From: Candidatus Heimdallarchaeota archaeon
Lineage (GTDB): Archaea; Asgardarchaeota; Heimdallarchaeia; JABLTI01
Reading direction: 5' to 3'
Length of the DNA stretch: 64,000 nt
Assembly: GCA_018238155.1 (NCBI GenBank)
Contig: JABCTZ010000041.1
Location: 1 to 64,000 of the forward strand
Below are positions 25,878 through 34,882 of this stretch, piece by piece (within the stretch, counting starts at the first letter, position 1; each line of letters opens with the position of its first letter). The notes under the pieces were generated by a model, which searched no databases, was not told where the DNA came from, and was given only the letters and a program-made list of their open reading frames with translations. The position numbers and the translations under genes were made by a program.

Positions 25878-27047
25878 ATGTCAACAAATCTTAGTCCCGA
25901 AGCCAAACTAGCAGAAGAAGAATATAAGGATGCCAAAACTATCGAAGATAAGATTGTCAAGCTTGAAAAATTCATCTCTATGGTACCTAAGCATAAAGCT
26001 ACTGAGAAAATGGTTGCAAGATTAAGAAGCAGTTTAGTAAAACACAAATCTGAATTAGAAGATAAACGAATAAGAATGAAATCCCTAGGAAAAGGACCTT
26101 CTTGGGTTCTTGGAAAGGAAGGGGATGCTCAAATATCACTTGTTGGAATAGCAAATTCAGGCAAATCACTTCTCTTTAAAAATCTAACAGGTGCAAATGC
26201 AAAAGTAGGCGATTATCCATACACAACAGAAAAACCTGAACCTGGTGTTGTTGACTGTCAAGGAGCAATATTACAACTAATTGACCTGCCAAGTATTTTC
26301 CCTAATATAAGAAATGAATCCAAAATTGGTAACATGTTGTTTTCTCAAATAAGAGCTGCTGATTTAATCATTTTTGTGATTGATTTAACCAAAGATCCTG
26401 AAGTGCAAATGACTATTCTATTAGAAGAACTTTATAATGGTAGTATTCGTGTGAACAAATCTCTGCCACCAATTGAATTACGTAAAACTGGTTCAGGAGG
26501 AGCATTACTAATTGGTGAAGAAAAAATAGATGCTAGCCGAGAGGAAATAATTGAAATCCTTCATGATCAAAGCTTGTATAATTTCTCTTTGAAAATTTTA
26601 AAACAAATCCAATTATCAGATCTTGTAGAAGCATTAGATACAAGTCTTAGTTATAATATTGGTATCATTGTAGCAAACAAAGGAGATGCAGATAGCTCAA
26701 AAGAAAACTATGAAAAACTGAAAAGATTATACGCTAAACAATTTCTGATATTTCCAACAAGTGCTTTGAAGAAGGAAGGTTTAGAAATTTTAGGCGATGA
26801 GATCTTCAAGCAATTAAAACTGGTACGAGTCAGAAGCAAAGAACAAAATGGGGAAATTGCTAAAAAACCAATTGTAATTAGAGAGGGTGCGACTGTTGCA
26901 GATATAGCAAAAATAATCCATACTCGATTTTATGATTATTTCAAACAAGCCAAAATAACTGGACCCAGTGCAAAATTTGATGGTCAATCAGTTGGACTAA
27001 ATCATATTCTAAAAGATGGAGATATTGTTGAAATCTTTGCCGACTAA
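25878..27047 (+). CDS. DRG/Obg-like GTPase with C-terminal TGS domain
   Basis: A protein of 389 residues. A helical N-terminus of about 85 residues is followed by GIANSGKSLLFKNLTGA (G1), VGDYPYTTEKPEPGVV (switch), LIDLPS (G3 position), ANKGD (G4) and SALKKEG (G5). The last 70 residues form a TGS domain (PIVIREGATVADIAKIIH, LNHILKDGDIVEI). It matches the DRG family (COG1163), which acts with ribosomes in translation. Two deviations stand out: G3 is DLPS rather than DLPG, and the usual Gly/Arg-rich GxGRGR segment after it is missing. It may be a divergent second DRG. Confidence 0.85.
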   Translation: MSTNLSPEAKLAEEEYKDAKTIEDKIVKLEKFISMVPKHKATEKMVARLRSSLVKHKSELEDKRIRMKSLGKGPSWVLGKEGDAQISLVGIANSGKSLLFKNLTGANAKVGDYPYTTEKPEPGVVDCQGAILQLIDLPSIFPNIRNESKIGNMLFSQIRAADLIIFVIDLTKDPEVQMTILLEELYNGSIRVNKSLPPIELRKTGSGGALLIGEEKIDASREEIIEILHDQSLYNFSLKILKQIQLSDLVEALDTSLSYNIGIIVANKGDADSSKENYEKLKRLYAKQFLIFPTSALKKEGLEILGDEIFKQLKLVRVRSKEQNGEIAKKPIVIREGATVADIAKIIHTRFYDYFKQAKITGPSAKFDGQSVGLNHILKDGDIVEIFAD

Positions 27048-27179
27048 TTATTTATGCCATTTTTATTTGTGTACTATTATATTAAAAATAGTTTTCGGGA
27101 TATTCTCTAGAAGAAGAATACCCCATGAAAGCTTAAATCTTAATTATAAACTGATGATTTCATAATTTGATTTATAATA

Positions 27180-28124
27180 TCATATACAGCTTTGGCATTC
27201 ACTACCACAATCTGCACAACAATCACAACAACTACAACAAGAACTACAGGGATTATTTTTAATATAACACAAGTCATTGCAATTGCTTGCACAACAATTC
27301 ACTTCACAATCATCTCTATGTTGGTTAGGATCTTCATTTGGCTCAATTAAATAACTAATAACTCCAAGATTATGTGGTGAATACTTGCTTACTTGTGCCT
27401 GTAATTGTTTCTTGCAAACTCTATAGGGATTTGCAGAAGCTTGTGCAAATAAACTAAGTCCATGATAAACATCAGTTGTTTTAGTTTTTATTTTGCTTCT
27501 TTCAACATTGGTTTTTAAAGCGTCAATAATTTTTTTAGTCAAATCAAATCTGTGAGTTTTATAATAAGCAATAATTTTAGATTTTTTCCAAGTGATAAAG
27601 GGATTAAAATTACCCGTTTTCCTGTCAAAATCAATATCCTGTATTGAATCACGCATTGTGATAAGTGTACCAAGATTTTGCCCAAGAATAGTCATTTCTT
27701 TTGCAATATTTGGGTTACAATCACAAATTCTGGCAGCTACCTTGAAAACTAGACCATAACCATCACCACTGCGTTTAAAATAGGCAATTGGTTCAACAAA
27801 TTCATCAGAGTTTTCCCAGAAATAGATTTGTTCTTCAATTTTATTTAATTGCTGCTCAATTCCAAAAGGATCTCGAATTAAGGGTTTAGCAATTGAAACA
27901 ATTACTTTTGCAACAGCCTTAATAGCTATACTGAAAAAGTCTGAAGTAGAATCTTGAACAATGTCATTTAATTTATTGTAAAAATATCTTCGCCAAACAT
28001 ATTTTGAGTATGTATTGGATTCTTGCTTACTAGCACCTAAATTTTTCATTATTTGATATATTCCTTCACATCTTTGATGTAAAGAACAATTTTGTGTTTT
28101 AACACCAATAAATAAACATTCCAA
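27180..28124 (-). CDS. DUF5685-like helical protein with Cys-rich tail
   Basis: A protein of 314 residues. The middle is helical and includes LGTLITMRDSIQDIDFDRK followed by GNFNPF, similar to the DxxxDxxxDxxxGxxNP pattern of DUF5685-type proteins. That pattern hints at a metal or diphosphate site like those of all-helical isoprenoid enzymes. The final 42 residues hold about 15 cysteines, many adjacent (NPCSSCCSCCDCCADC), so metal binding is likely. The N-terminal 25 residues also hold three Cys. No signal peptide was seen. It is a single gene between a convergent GTPase gene and DUF92. Function unknown. Confidence 0.5.
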   Translation of the reverse strand: MECLFIGVKTQNCSLHQRCEGIYQIMKNLGASKQESNTYSKYVWRRYFYNKLNDIVQDSTSDFFSIAIKAVAKVIVSIAKPLIRDPFGIEQQLNKIEEQIYFWENSDEFVEPIAYFKRSGDGYGLVFKVAARICDCNPNIAKEMTILGQNLGTLITMRDSIQDIDFDRKTGNFNPFITWKKSKIIAYYKTHRFDLTKKIIDALKTNVERSKIKTKTTDVYHGLSLFAQASANPYRVCKKQLQAQVSKYSPHNLGVISYLIEPNEDPNQHRDDCEVNCCASNCNDLCYIKNNPCSSCCSCCDCCADCGSECQSCI

Positions 28125-28280
28125 TAGAAAAACCTCTAATATTTATTCACAAAATTCCTTAAAAATTTATTCCAATAAGAAAACTTGTCTATATAAAATT
28201 CGAATTCTCAGTAAATAGCTTTTTTCACTGCAAATTAATGGATTTTACACAAGTGTTCAAGTTTGTTTCTTTAATTTTTT

Positions 28281-29183
28281 TTAGAGTAAAAAACCAAAAC
28301 AACCAAAACCAAAAGCAATTACTCCAGCTAGAAATGAAGACCAAAAATTGACATGATCATTTCTAAACCAGTCTTGTCCACGAGTTATTATTGTAGGTTC
28401 ATTGCAATGGATTTTCTTTTCTGTTCCTTTTTCACAAACTTGACATTTGAAAAATCCTTGAATTGTTGCTCCTAATAAACTGTCAATAAAAGCACCAATA
28501 AAACCGGCAATTCCTGCAAGGGGTATGAAAAGATAGAGTTGCCAAGTAGTAGAAGCAGGAATAGGATTCTTCCAAATTATCTCTATTACTAACATTAAAA
28601 CAGAGACACTAATTGCTCCAATGAATGCTGCACCTGTTCCTTTTGGAGAAATACCACCAGAAGTACCTCGCTCAACTTTCTTCCTTAGATTTAAAATCCA
28701 AAATGGTTGATCATTGGAAAGAATACCAATTTCTGTTCCCCAAGTATCTGCAGTGACTGTAGCAATAGCTGCAATAGCTGCATAAATGAAAGCATTTGAT
28801 AAAATAACATTATCTGTAAAAATAAACATTAAAAGGTGAGCTAAAGCAAAAATAAAACTTCCAAGACCATTTGCTAATACTTGAGATGTATCTCTTTCTC
28901 CACCCTTTTCAAATTTATCTTGGATACCTTGTTTGTCTTTTTTTCGATATTTTGTAAGCAAGTTACTCGAAATAAAAAAAGCAAAAAGAGCAAAGTAGAA
29001 GATTGGATTTATCATCCAACTTGCAATACCAAGAAAAGTAGCGATAATACAAGCAAAAATTGTTAGATGACGATGTGATCGAGCCCAAACAAAAAGTGGT
29101 ATATTAATAGTTAATCCAATAACTAAAGCTATTAGCCAACCCCAAGTACCAAACCATTCAGTAAACCACATATTCATAATCAT
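28281..29183 (-). CDS. DUF92/TMEM19-family integral membrane protein
   Basis: A protein of 300 residues with about seven hydrophobic segments. Family markers are GERDTSQVLANGLGSF, ATVTADTWGTEIG, GISPKGTGAAFIGA and FIDSLLGATIQG. DUF92 proteins include TMEM19 and the plant VTE6 phytyl-phosphate kinase, and archaeal members may act on polyprenyl phosphates. The conserved polar motifs within the membrane support that type of catalysis, but the substrate here is unknown. Unusually, a small Cys cluster (CQVCEKGTEKKIHC) sits in a loop near residue 245. It is divergent from the acyltransferase-like gene. Confidence 0.8.
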   Translation of the reverse strand: MIMNMWFTEWFGTWGWLIALVIGLTINIPLFVWARSHRHLTIFACIIATFLGIASWMINPIFYFALFAFFISSNLLTKYRKKDKQGIQDKFEKGGERDTSQVLANGLGSFIFALAHLLMFIFTDNVILSNAFIYAAIAAIATVTADTWGTEIGILSNDQPFWILNLRKKVERGTSGGISPKGTGAAFIGAISVSVLMLVIEIIWKNPIPASTTWQLYLFIPLAGIAGFIGAFIDSLLGATIQGFFKCQVCEKGTEKKIHCNEPTIITRGQDWFRNDHVNFWSSFLAGVIAFGFGCFGFLL

Positions 29184-29381
29184 TAGATATAATCACTCCA
29201 ACATTCCGTTTTTACTTTAAACATCTATCAAAACTTTACAATATTCAAAAGTTTTTCTATCTTTAAATTGAAAAATAATCACAAACATTCTCAAAGATCT
29301 TATTTTTGTCACCCAAAATAATTTTAAAGGTTTGAAACATATTTTTCTAATTCTTATAACAAAAAATAGTTGTGATTTAGA

Positions 29382-31316
29382 ATGGCAATTGATATTGGAA
29401 TAAGAGAACAAGTTCATGATGTTCCAAAGAGATATGTTTCTTTGGATTTTGCCCGAGGAATAGCTATAATGCTAATGATTTTCGTTCACGTAATCTATAC
29501 GTGTCTTGATATTGATTCAATGATGAATGACACAAATATATTTAACGCACAACCACTTGCAGCACTTACGGTGCCTGTGTTCATTTCATTCATAGGTGGT
29601 CTAGCAGGATTCTTCCTTTTAATATCTGCAGCAAGTAACATGGTTAGTATGTACCGTGATTTAGAAAAAGGTAAACCAGTTAAAAGTTTAGTCTTTAAAC
29701 AAATCATAGGTGGCTTTCTACTATTAATTTTCGCTTATCTAAGCGAAGGAGTAATAGGTTATTTTGGTGTAGTTGGTGATTTCTTCTTAAACTTGAACAA
29801 TCCTGCTGCAACGAATTGGCAATTGATGTTATGGCGCTGGAACGTTTTTGAAACAATACATGCGATAGCCGCGTGTATAATTATTAATGGATGCGTTCAA
29901 GGATTGCTTTCAATGCGTGGAAAATGGAAGAACAAAAGACAATTAATTCTAATATATTTTTTTTTGGCAATTATTGTTGTATCATTAACAGATACTGTTT
30001 GGGAAGCAGTCGGTAATATTGTTCCTGGTTACCCTTTTGGCACTTTGCCAAACAGTGGTCATGGTTTAGAATATCCTGTTATCGGTACAGATACTTTTTG
30101 GGAAATTTTTAGGGCTCCTTTCTTATCTGTTTTTGCGTCATCTATAGAACCATTGTTTCCATATCTGGCAGTTTCATTTATTGGTAGCATAATTGGTATA
30201 ATTTTATCAAAACCAAAAGAGGAAATTAGCAAACACTTTCCAAGACGTATGCTTAGAATTGGTGGAGCTATGTATGGTGTTGGAATTATTGGAATAGGTT
30301 TATCCATTTTATCAGTATTTATGAATAATTTTGATGGAACAAATATTGGTCCGCCAATTTTTATTGTGATTAATTTCTACATGCATATTATGTTTCATCG
30401 AACTTGGACACAAGACAATCCTGCTTTTATTGGTGTAACACAATTTGCATGGTTTGCGCAATTTCTAGCTGTTACGGGGTTAAGCATTATGCTGTTAATT
30501 GTTTTATTCAGGCTAGTAGAATTTCGAGGTTCAAGCCATAAATTCGCAAAGAAGACCAAAATAGTAAGACGATTTGGTACTGTTGCTTTTTCAAACTATA
30601 ATAATCAATGGCTCTACTTCATTGTTTGGGAAATTGTTGCACTAATAATAACTCGAGAACATTATAAGAAATTAATGTGGGGCGGTACTGCACTTATTAT
30701 TATTTTCTCTTTTGCCCTCTATATATTGATTCTATGGTTATGGGAAAAAATAAATTACTTAGGATCAATGGAATGGACGATACGGTCAATAACAAATAAT
30801 CTAATACCATTAAGAAGAGAGAGAATAAACGCCACCGCAAGCTCAAGAGCACCAGATCAATCTGAAATCGAAGACATAAAAATAAAAAGTGAAAAAGAAT
30901 CTTGGATTAAATTCAGAAAATGGTTGCATATAGGCAAACTCAGATTACAAGGTAAAGCTATAGATCATAAATTGAAATGGTGGCAAAAAGGACAAATAGA
31001 TGTTGATAGGTATTTCTACAATGTAAATTGGACAGATATTGTAGAGAAAAAAGAACTTGGAACTAGTACTGAAGATTCACAAATAGAACTTAAAGATTCA
31101 CAAGTATCTTTGGTAATGTCTCTTGTAGGTTTGTTTTCAATATTCTTATTTCCATGTGCAATTTTTGGTTTAGTTTTTGCTCTAAAATCATTCAAAAATG
31201 AAGGCAAGAATACAAAGAACATATGGGGGTTACTCATATCAATTTTAGCAATTGTTATAATTATTGCAGTAATAGTTATTCTGTTTGTAATAAAAACAAG
31301 TGTATTAGGTCTTTAA
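29382..31316 (+). CDS. Multipass acyltransferase-like membrane protein (DUF1624/HGSNAT type) with DUF4190-like end
   Basis: A protein of 644 residues with roughly ten membrane helices in the first 460 residues. The N-terminus RYVSLDFARGIAIMLMIFVH is the R-x-x-S-x-D-x-x-R-G-x-x-x-x-x-M-x-x-x-H pattern of the HGSNAT/DUF1624 and OpgC-like acyltransferases, which move acyl groups to sugars across the membrane. A charged cytoplasmic linker of about 110 residues follows (LRRERINATASSRAPDQ). The end has two more helices with the DUF4190-like pattern (MSLVGLFSIFLFPCAIFGLVF). It is a single gene, with a strong terminator overlapping its stop. Acyl acceptor unknown. Confidence 0.65.
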   Translation: MAIDIGIREQVHDVPKRYVSLDFARGIAIMLMIFVHVIYTCLDIDSMMNDTNIFNAQPLAALTVPVFISFIGGLAGFFLLISAASNMVSMYRDLEKGKPVKSLVFKQIIGGFLLLIFAYLSEGVIGYFGVVGDFFLNLNNPAATNWQLMLWRWNVFETIHAIAACIIINGCVQGLLSMRGKWKNKRQLILIYFFLAIIVVSLTDTVWEAVGNIVPGYPFGTLPNSGHGLEYPVIGTDTFWEIFRAPFLSVFASSIEPLFPYLAVSFIGSIIGIILSKPKEEISKHFPRRMLRIGGAMYGVGIIGIGLSILSVFMNNFDGTNIGPPIFIVINFYMHIMFHRTWTQDNPAFIGVTQFAWFAQFLAVTGLSIMLLIVLFRLVEFRGSSHKFAKKTKIVRRFGTVAFSNYNNQWLYFIVWEIVALIITREHYKKLMWGGTALIIIFSFALYILILWLWEKINYLGSMEWTIRSITNNLIPLRRERINATASSRAPDQSEIEDIKIKSEKESWIKFRKWLHIGKLRLQGKAIDHKLKWWQKGQIDVDRYFYNVNWTDIVEKKELGTSTEDSQIELKDSQVSLVMSLVGLFSIFLFPCAIFGLVFALKSFKNEGKNTKNIWGLLISILAIVIIIAVIVILFVIKTSVLGL

Positions 31317-31342
31317 CCACCTAATACTTTGTTATTTTTTTC
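31303..31342 (+). terminator. Hairpin terminator with stop codon in the loop
   Basis: GTATTAGGT (31303-31311) pairs perfectly over 9 bp with ACCTAATAC (31320-31328). The loop CTTTAACC contains the TAA stop (31314-31316). A T-rich run follows at 31329-31342. Confidence 0.65.
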
Positions 31343-31543
31343 GAGTAAGAAAACATTATTTTCAAGTAATTAAAAATCTACTTTTACCAATTATATTTGT
31401 TTAAATTATTTAAGAAGTATAATTGATAATAATTTTTAATCGAAAAACATTCACATTTGGTTGATAGTTCATTTTTTGTTGAAAAATTACCGCTAAATAA
31501 AGACTTTTTAAATTAGAGTACATAAAGTATTAGAGATAAATGA

Positions 31544-31891
31544 GTGTCTGAAATGATTGAACCAATGTTTGATGAAATTGAAGAAGTTGATGAAGAACAA
31601 GTCGCAGAAATGCCCATAATTCACCAATCGAGTGAATATTATGTTGAAGAACAACTAATATACCAATATTCTCATGAAGATGGATTACTAAAACTTGATA
31701 TTGATAAAAAAGGGTACGATGAACTACTCAAAAATCTGGGTGAGTTCCCAGATGAAGGTGCTTCTTTCTGTTTCTTATTACCTCAAATGGGTGAAGTGTG
31801 TTTTTCAGGTGTATATAAAATTGAGCGCTTAGTAAGTGAACGAGGTTTCATTAGAAGATTTACTAGAGCATTCCGGAGAAGACGACGATGA
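31544..31891 (+). CDS. Small protein with acidic head and basic tail
   Basis: A protein of 115 residues. The first 35 residues are strongly acidic (MFDEIEEVDEEQVAEMP). A central mixed region carries FCFLLPQMGEVCFSGVYKIER, and the end is strongly basic (RRFTRAFRRRRR). I do not recognise it. The stop overlaps the start of the thioredoxin-like gene as ATGA, so the two are translationally coupled. The start is GTG at 31544 or ATG at 31553. The basic tail could bind nucleic acid or a membrane surface. A role with the thioredoxin-like protein is inferred from coupling only. Confidence 0.55.
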   Translation: MSEMIEPMFDEIEEVDEEQVAEMPIIHQSSEYYVEEQLIYQYSHEDGLLKLDIDKKGYDELLKNLGEFPDEGASFCFLLPQMGEVCFSGVYKIERLVSERGFIRRFTRAFRRRRR

Positions 31892-32238
31892 GTTTCTTTA
31901 AACGCTTATTTAGTAAGAAGAGAACAGGATTGGAAGATTTTCCACCAATAAAAGAAGCAATTAAAGATAATGATTTTCTATTTGTCAATCTATTTTCTAA
32001 TTCATGTCTAGTATGCAAGAGAACTAAACCTATTGTAGATGAAATAAGTCAACTGTATCCTAAAGTCAAAGTCTTGGAGATACTAATTGATTCATATGAT
32101 GAAAAACAGCTGAAAAAATTTGGTATAGTATTTACTCCAACTTTAGCGTTTTATGGTGAAGAAGGAAAAACAGTTCATCGCTCAGTTGGACTTATTGATA
32201 AAGTAAAACTGAAAAAATTATTTGAAATGTCTATTTAA
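31888..32238 (+). CDS. Thioredoxin-like protein
   Basis: A protein of 116 residues. NDFLFVNLFSNSCLVCKRTKPIVDEISQLYP holds a CxxC redox motif (CLVC) at the start of the helix, as in thioredoxins. FTPTLAFYGEEGK supplies the cis-Pro loop (TPT). An N-terminal extension of about 20 residues is basic (FFKRLFSKKR). The fold is thus well supported, while CLVC in place of CGPC suggests a different redox potential or partner. It overlaps the previous gene by 4 bp and precedes the HIT-DUF3179 gene by 35 bp. Confidence 0.8.
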   Translation: MSFFKRLFSKKRTGLEDFPPIKEAIKDNDFLFVNLFSNSCLVCKRTKPIVDEISQLYPKVKVLEILIDSYDEKQLKKFGIVFTPTLAFYGEEGKTVHRSVGLIDKVKLKKLFEMSI

Positions 32239-32273
32239 CTTAACATTTATGAGATTAAATTTGGTGAAATAAA

Positions 32274-33818
32274 ATGGATAAGAAAAAATGCCCCGAATGT
32301 GAATTTATTGATGGAAAAATAATTGATGGATTAGAATTTTTTGATAAAGATCTTTTGATTTATCAAAACAAAGGATTTGCAGCGTATTATTCAAATAATC
32401 CTGTAACAAATCGTCATATAATTATTCTCCCTAAAAACCATCATTTTCGAATATTAGAATTTACTCCAAAAGAGTGGAAAGAATTCGGTGAATTATTACA
32501 GAATATAGGTGTAGCCAGTTCTATGAGATCTTTCAATTTAGCAGTTCATAGTGGAATTGAATTTGGAAAGCACTTGTTAATTCATCTTCTACCATCAGGA
32601 AAAGAAGGGTATAAATTAGAATTAGAACCTAAAGGCAAAATAGATGCAAAGAAAAAGAAAGAGCTAGTATTGTATTCAAATGAGTCAAAGTTAAAAATGC
32701 CTATAAAAGGCCGCACAATTATGCTAGAAGAATCAGCTCCCAGAAAGAAAGATATTCCATTTGAAGATATTATGCCTGGGATGCCATGTTTAGTTCATGG
32801 AAAGAGGCACAATTGTGAGTTTGCTCCTCCAAAAGATGCAATATCACCAATTTACGAACCAAAGTTTGTTGAAATAGCCAAAGTGGATTATGTTAAAGAC
32901 GATGATTTAGTAGCTTCTGTCACTATCAATGGAGAAACAAGAGCTTATCCAATACGATTTCTTGACTTTCATGAAATTGTAAATGATTCTATTGGAGACA
33001 CTCATTTTGCAGTTAGTTATTGTCCATTGTGTGCTTCAAGCTTAGTATTTAATAGAAAAATAAATCCTGATAAACCTCCATCGAAGTTTGGTGTTAGTGG
33101 TTTTCTTTATCAGTCAGATTTATTGATGTTTGACCACGAATCAGATAGTTTATGGAGTCAAATTGAAGGTGAAAGTATCTATGGTAAATACCTCGGAAAA
33201 GAGCTTGATTTAATACCATTCCAATTAATGAAATGGAAAAGCTGGAAAACAACCTATGTTAACGGAAAAGTTCTTTCAATAGATACTGGATTCTCTCGAG
33301 ATTATACTCATTATCCTTATGGCGAATATATGACAATGGAAAAAACCGTTTTCCCAATAAAAAGAAAAGATGAAAAGAATCGTCTCCATCCAAAGACAAT
33401 GGTCTACGGATTAGAATCTGAAGGAGTAGCAAAAGTTTATCCGGAGGATTATATTTTGGATCAAAAAATACTCCATGATACAATCGGTAAAACACCAATA
33501 GTAATCACTGTAAATCAAGCTGAAGGTGTTTTAGCTTTTGAAACTACTATTGCAGGTAAGAGTTTGACTTTCAAACGAACAGATGATGGATTATTAGATA
33601 AAGAGACAAATACAAAGTGGAATTTTCTAGGTGAAGCTGTTTCTGGACCAAAGAAAGGTTCGATGCTAAAAATCAGACCAGACTTATTGCGAATGTTCTA
33701 CTTTGCTTGGGTAGCATTTAATCCAAAGGTTGAAGTAGAAATTTATCAAAATATTCACGAACGACCAACATGGAAAGAACGCCTTTTCAGTAGATTCAAG
33801 AAAGAAGAAAAAAAATGA
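32274..33818 (+). CDS. HIT-like domain fused to DUF3179 domain
   Basis: A protein of 514 residues. Residues 1-135 look like a HIT domain: a CPEC zinc knuckle, then NPVTNRHIIILPKNHHFRI and a degenerate His triad (GKHLLIHLLP instead of HxHxHxxP). From about residue 165 comes a DUF3179 domain: YPIRFLDFHEIVNDSIGD, VSYCPLCASSLVFNR, FGVSGFLYQSDLLMFD, SDSLWSQ, and later ETNTKWNFLGEAVSG. DUF3179 is of unknown function, with a conserved CPLC motif. The HIT active site seems altered. It lies in the thioredoxin-like operon and ends with a hairpin. The fusion is unusual and the substrate unknown. Confidence 0.75.
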   Translation: MDKKKCPECEFIDGKIIDGLEFFDKDLLIYQNKGFAAYYSNNPVTNRHIIILPKNHHFRILEFTPKEWKEFGELLQNIGVASSMRSFNLAVHSGIEFGKHLLIHLLPSGKEGYKLELEPKGKIDAKKKKELVLYSNESKLKMPIKGRTIMLEESAPRKKDIPFEDIMPGMPCLVHGKRHNCEFAPPKDAISPIYEPKFVEIAKVDYVKDDDLVASVTINGETRAYPIRFLDFHEIVNDSIGDTHFAVSYCPLCASSLVFNRKINPDKPPSKFGVSGFLYQSDLLMFDHESDSLWSQIEGESIYGKYLGKELDLIPFQLMKWKSWKTTYVNGKVLSIDTGFSRDYTHYPYGEYMTMEKTVFPIKRKDEKNRLHPKTMVYGLESEGVAKVYPEDYILDQKILHDTIGKTPIVITVNQAEGVLAFETTIAGKSLTFKRTDDGLLDKETNTKWNFLGEAVSGPKKGSMLKIRPDLLRMFYFAWVAFNPKVEVEIYQNIHERPTWKERLFSRFKKEEKK

Positions 33819-33819
33819 C

Positions 33820-33845
33820 AAAATGCAGGATTATTTCTGCATTTT
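33820..33845 (+). terminator. Hairpin just after the stop codon
   Basis: AAAATGCAG (33820-33828) pairs perfectly over 9 bp with CTGCATTTT (33837-33845), starting 1 bp after the TGA stop of the HIT-DUF3179 gene. The 3' arm ends in TTTT, but no longer T-run follows. Confidence 0.5.
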
Positions 33846-33901
33846 ACCATAACAATAACTTTAAAGAAAATAATTGAACATTGTTTGAGGTAGAACAGAA
33901 A

Positions 33902-34867
33902 ATGTTACGAAATAAAGAACAGGATGCTGAAAAATCAATAATGCTTGAAGGTATTGTATTTCCTTGTGATATTTGTAAAGAAGATATTGTAATAGGAAAC
34001 TCATCACAAGGAATAAAAGTCATCTCTAAACAAACAAATTTGGATGACTTCTTTGGTACATTGGAAACCTATCACATTGAATCAGCATGTGAAGCGAATG
34101 AAATCCACGTGAATATTGTTGTAATTGATGGTCAAAAAAGATATCGTGGGCACAAATATTCTACAATAAAAACATCTGAACCTGTCGAAAAAAAGCACAG
34201 AGGTAATATTAGACTGCTATTAGGTATTGGAAAGGATTTAGCAAAAATCATTTCTTCCTCTCTACAAGGATGCTCTTTAATTCTATGTGGTGATTCACCA
34301 ACAACAACTTTGTGGGCTAACACTCTCCAAGAATTATTCACTTTATCCCCTTTTATACGTAGAAAATGGATTATTTCTGAAACTGAATTCAAAAGAAAAT
34401 TTGATTTAAATCCCATAAAAGAAGCAGGTGAATTTATTTTAATTGATGATAGTTTACTCAAAATTGTTCGAAAAAAATACTCTAAGATTACAGTAGTTGA
34501 TTTAAGGAAAAATAAAGTATATAATGCCAAGGAAAAAGAATTTGCTAAAAATTTTGTTGCTGCTGTTATGAGAATCCCAGAAACACAACATGAAGCAGTG
34601 TTGAACTATGTTACTATTCAAGTTGAATGGTTGAAAAGATTACTAGAAGAATTGAAAGGAGAAATGGATAGTTCGATAGTAGAAACAGCTGCATGTCCAA
34701 TAGGTAATTTAGCTGAAACGGTAAAGATAAACGCCGTTTTAGATCAAGTTATTACTGAAAAAGTATTAGGTGACTTGAGAGCAAGAATGAGACCAGAAGA
34801 ATTTGAGATTGTTATTGCACATCTTTTAAGAGAAGTACCGGCATTAAATGAAATTGTTCATCATTGA
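33902..34867 (+). CDS. Zinc-knuckle protein of unknown family, probable GTPase partner (short form)
   Basis: A protein of 321 residues from the ATG at 33902, which has GAGGT 10 bp upstream; an earlier TTG at 33881 is less likely. The N-terminus shows PCDICKEDI (CxxC) and, about 45 residues later, YHIESAC, as in the long-form protein at 2334-4031. Next is LLLGIGKDLAKIISSSLQGCSLILCGD and LQELFTLSPFIRRKWI, matching the long form's GEQLAQVIFGAIIGQQIVFLG segment. The C-terminal 120 residues are helical (ILDQV-type) and end with a compact helical domain (RMRPEEFEIVIAHLLREVP). It lies 15 bp before a Ras-like GTPase gene. A regulator or effector of that GTPase is inferred. Confidence 0.55.
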   Translation: MLRNKEQDAEKSIMLEGIVFPCDICKEDIVIGNSSQGIKVISKQTNLDDFFGTLETYHIESACEANEIHVNIVVIDGQKRYRGHKYSTIKTSEPVEKKHRGNIRLLLGIGKDLAKIISSSLQGCSLILCGDSPTTTLWANTLQELFTLSPFIRRKWIISETEFKRKFDLNPIKEAGEFILIDDSLLKIVRKKYSKITVVDLRKNKVYNAKEKEFAKNFVAAVMRIPETQHEAVLNYVTIQVEWLKRLLEELKGEMDSSIVETAACPIGNLAETVKINAVLDQVITEKVLGDLRARMRPEEFEIVIAHLLREVPALNEIVHH

Positions 34868-34882
34868 ATTGAAGGTTATACC

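Noticed and set aside
27101-27130. Imperfect hairpin downstream of the TGS GTPase gene
   Set aside because: Arms GGATATTCT and AGAATACCC have a mismatch, and there is no T-run after them on the plus strand.
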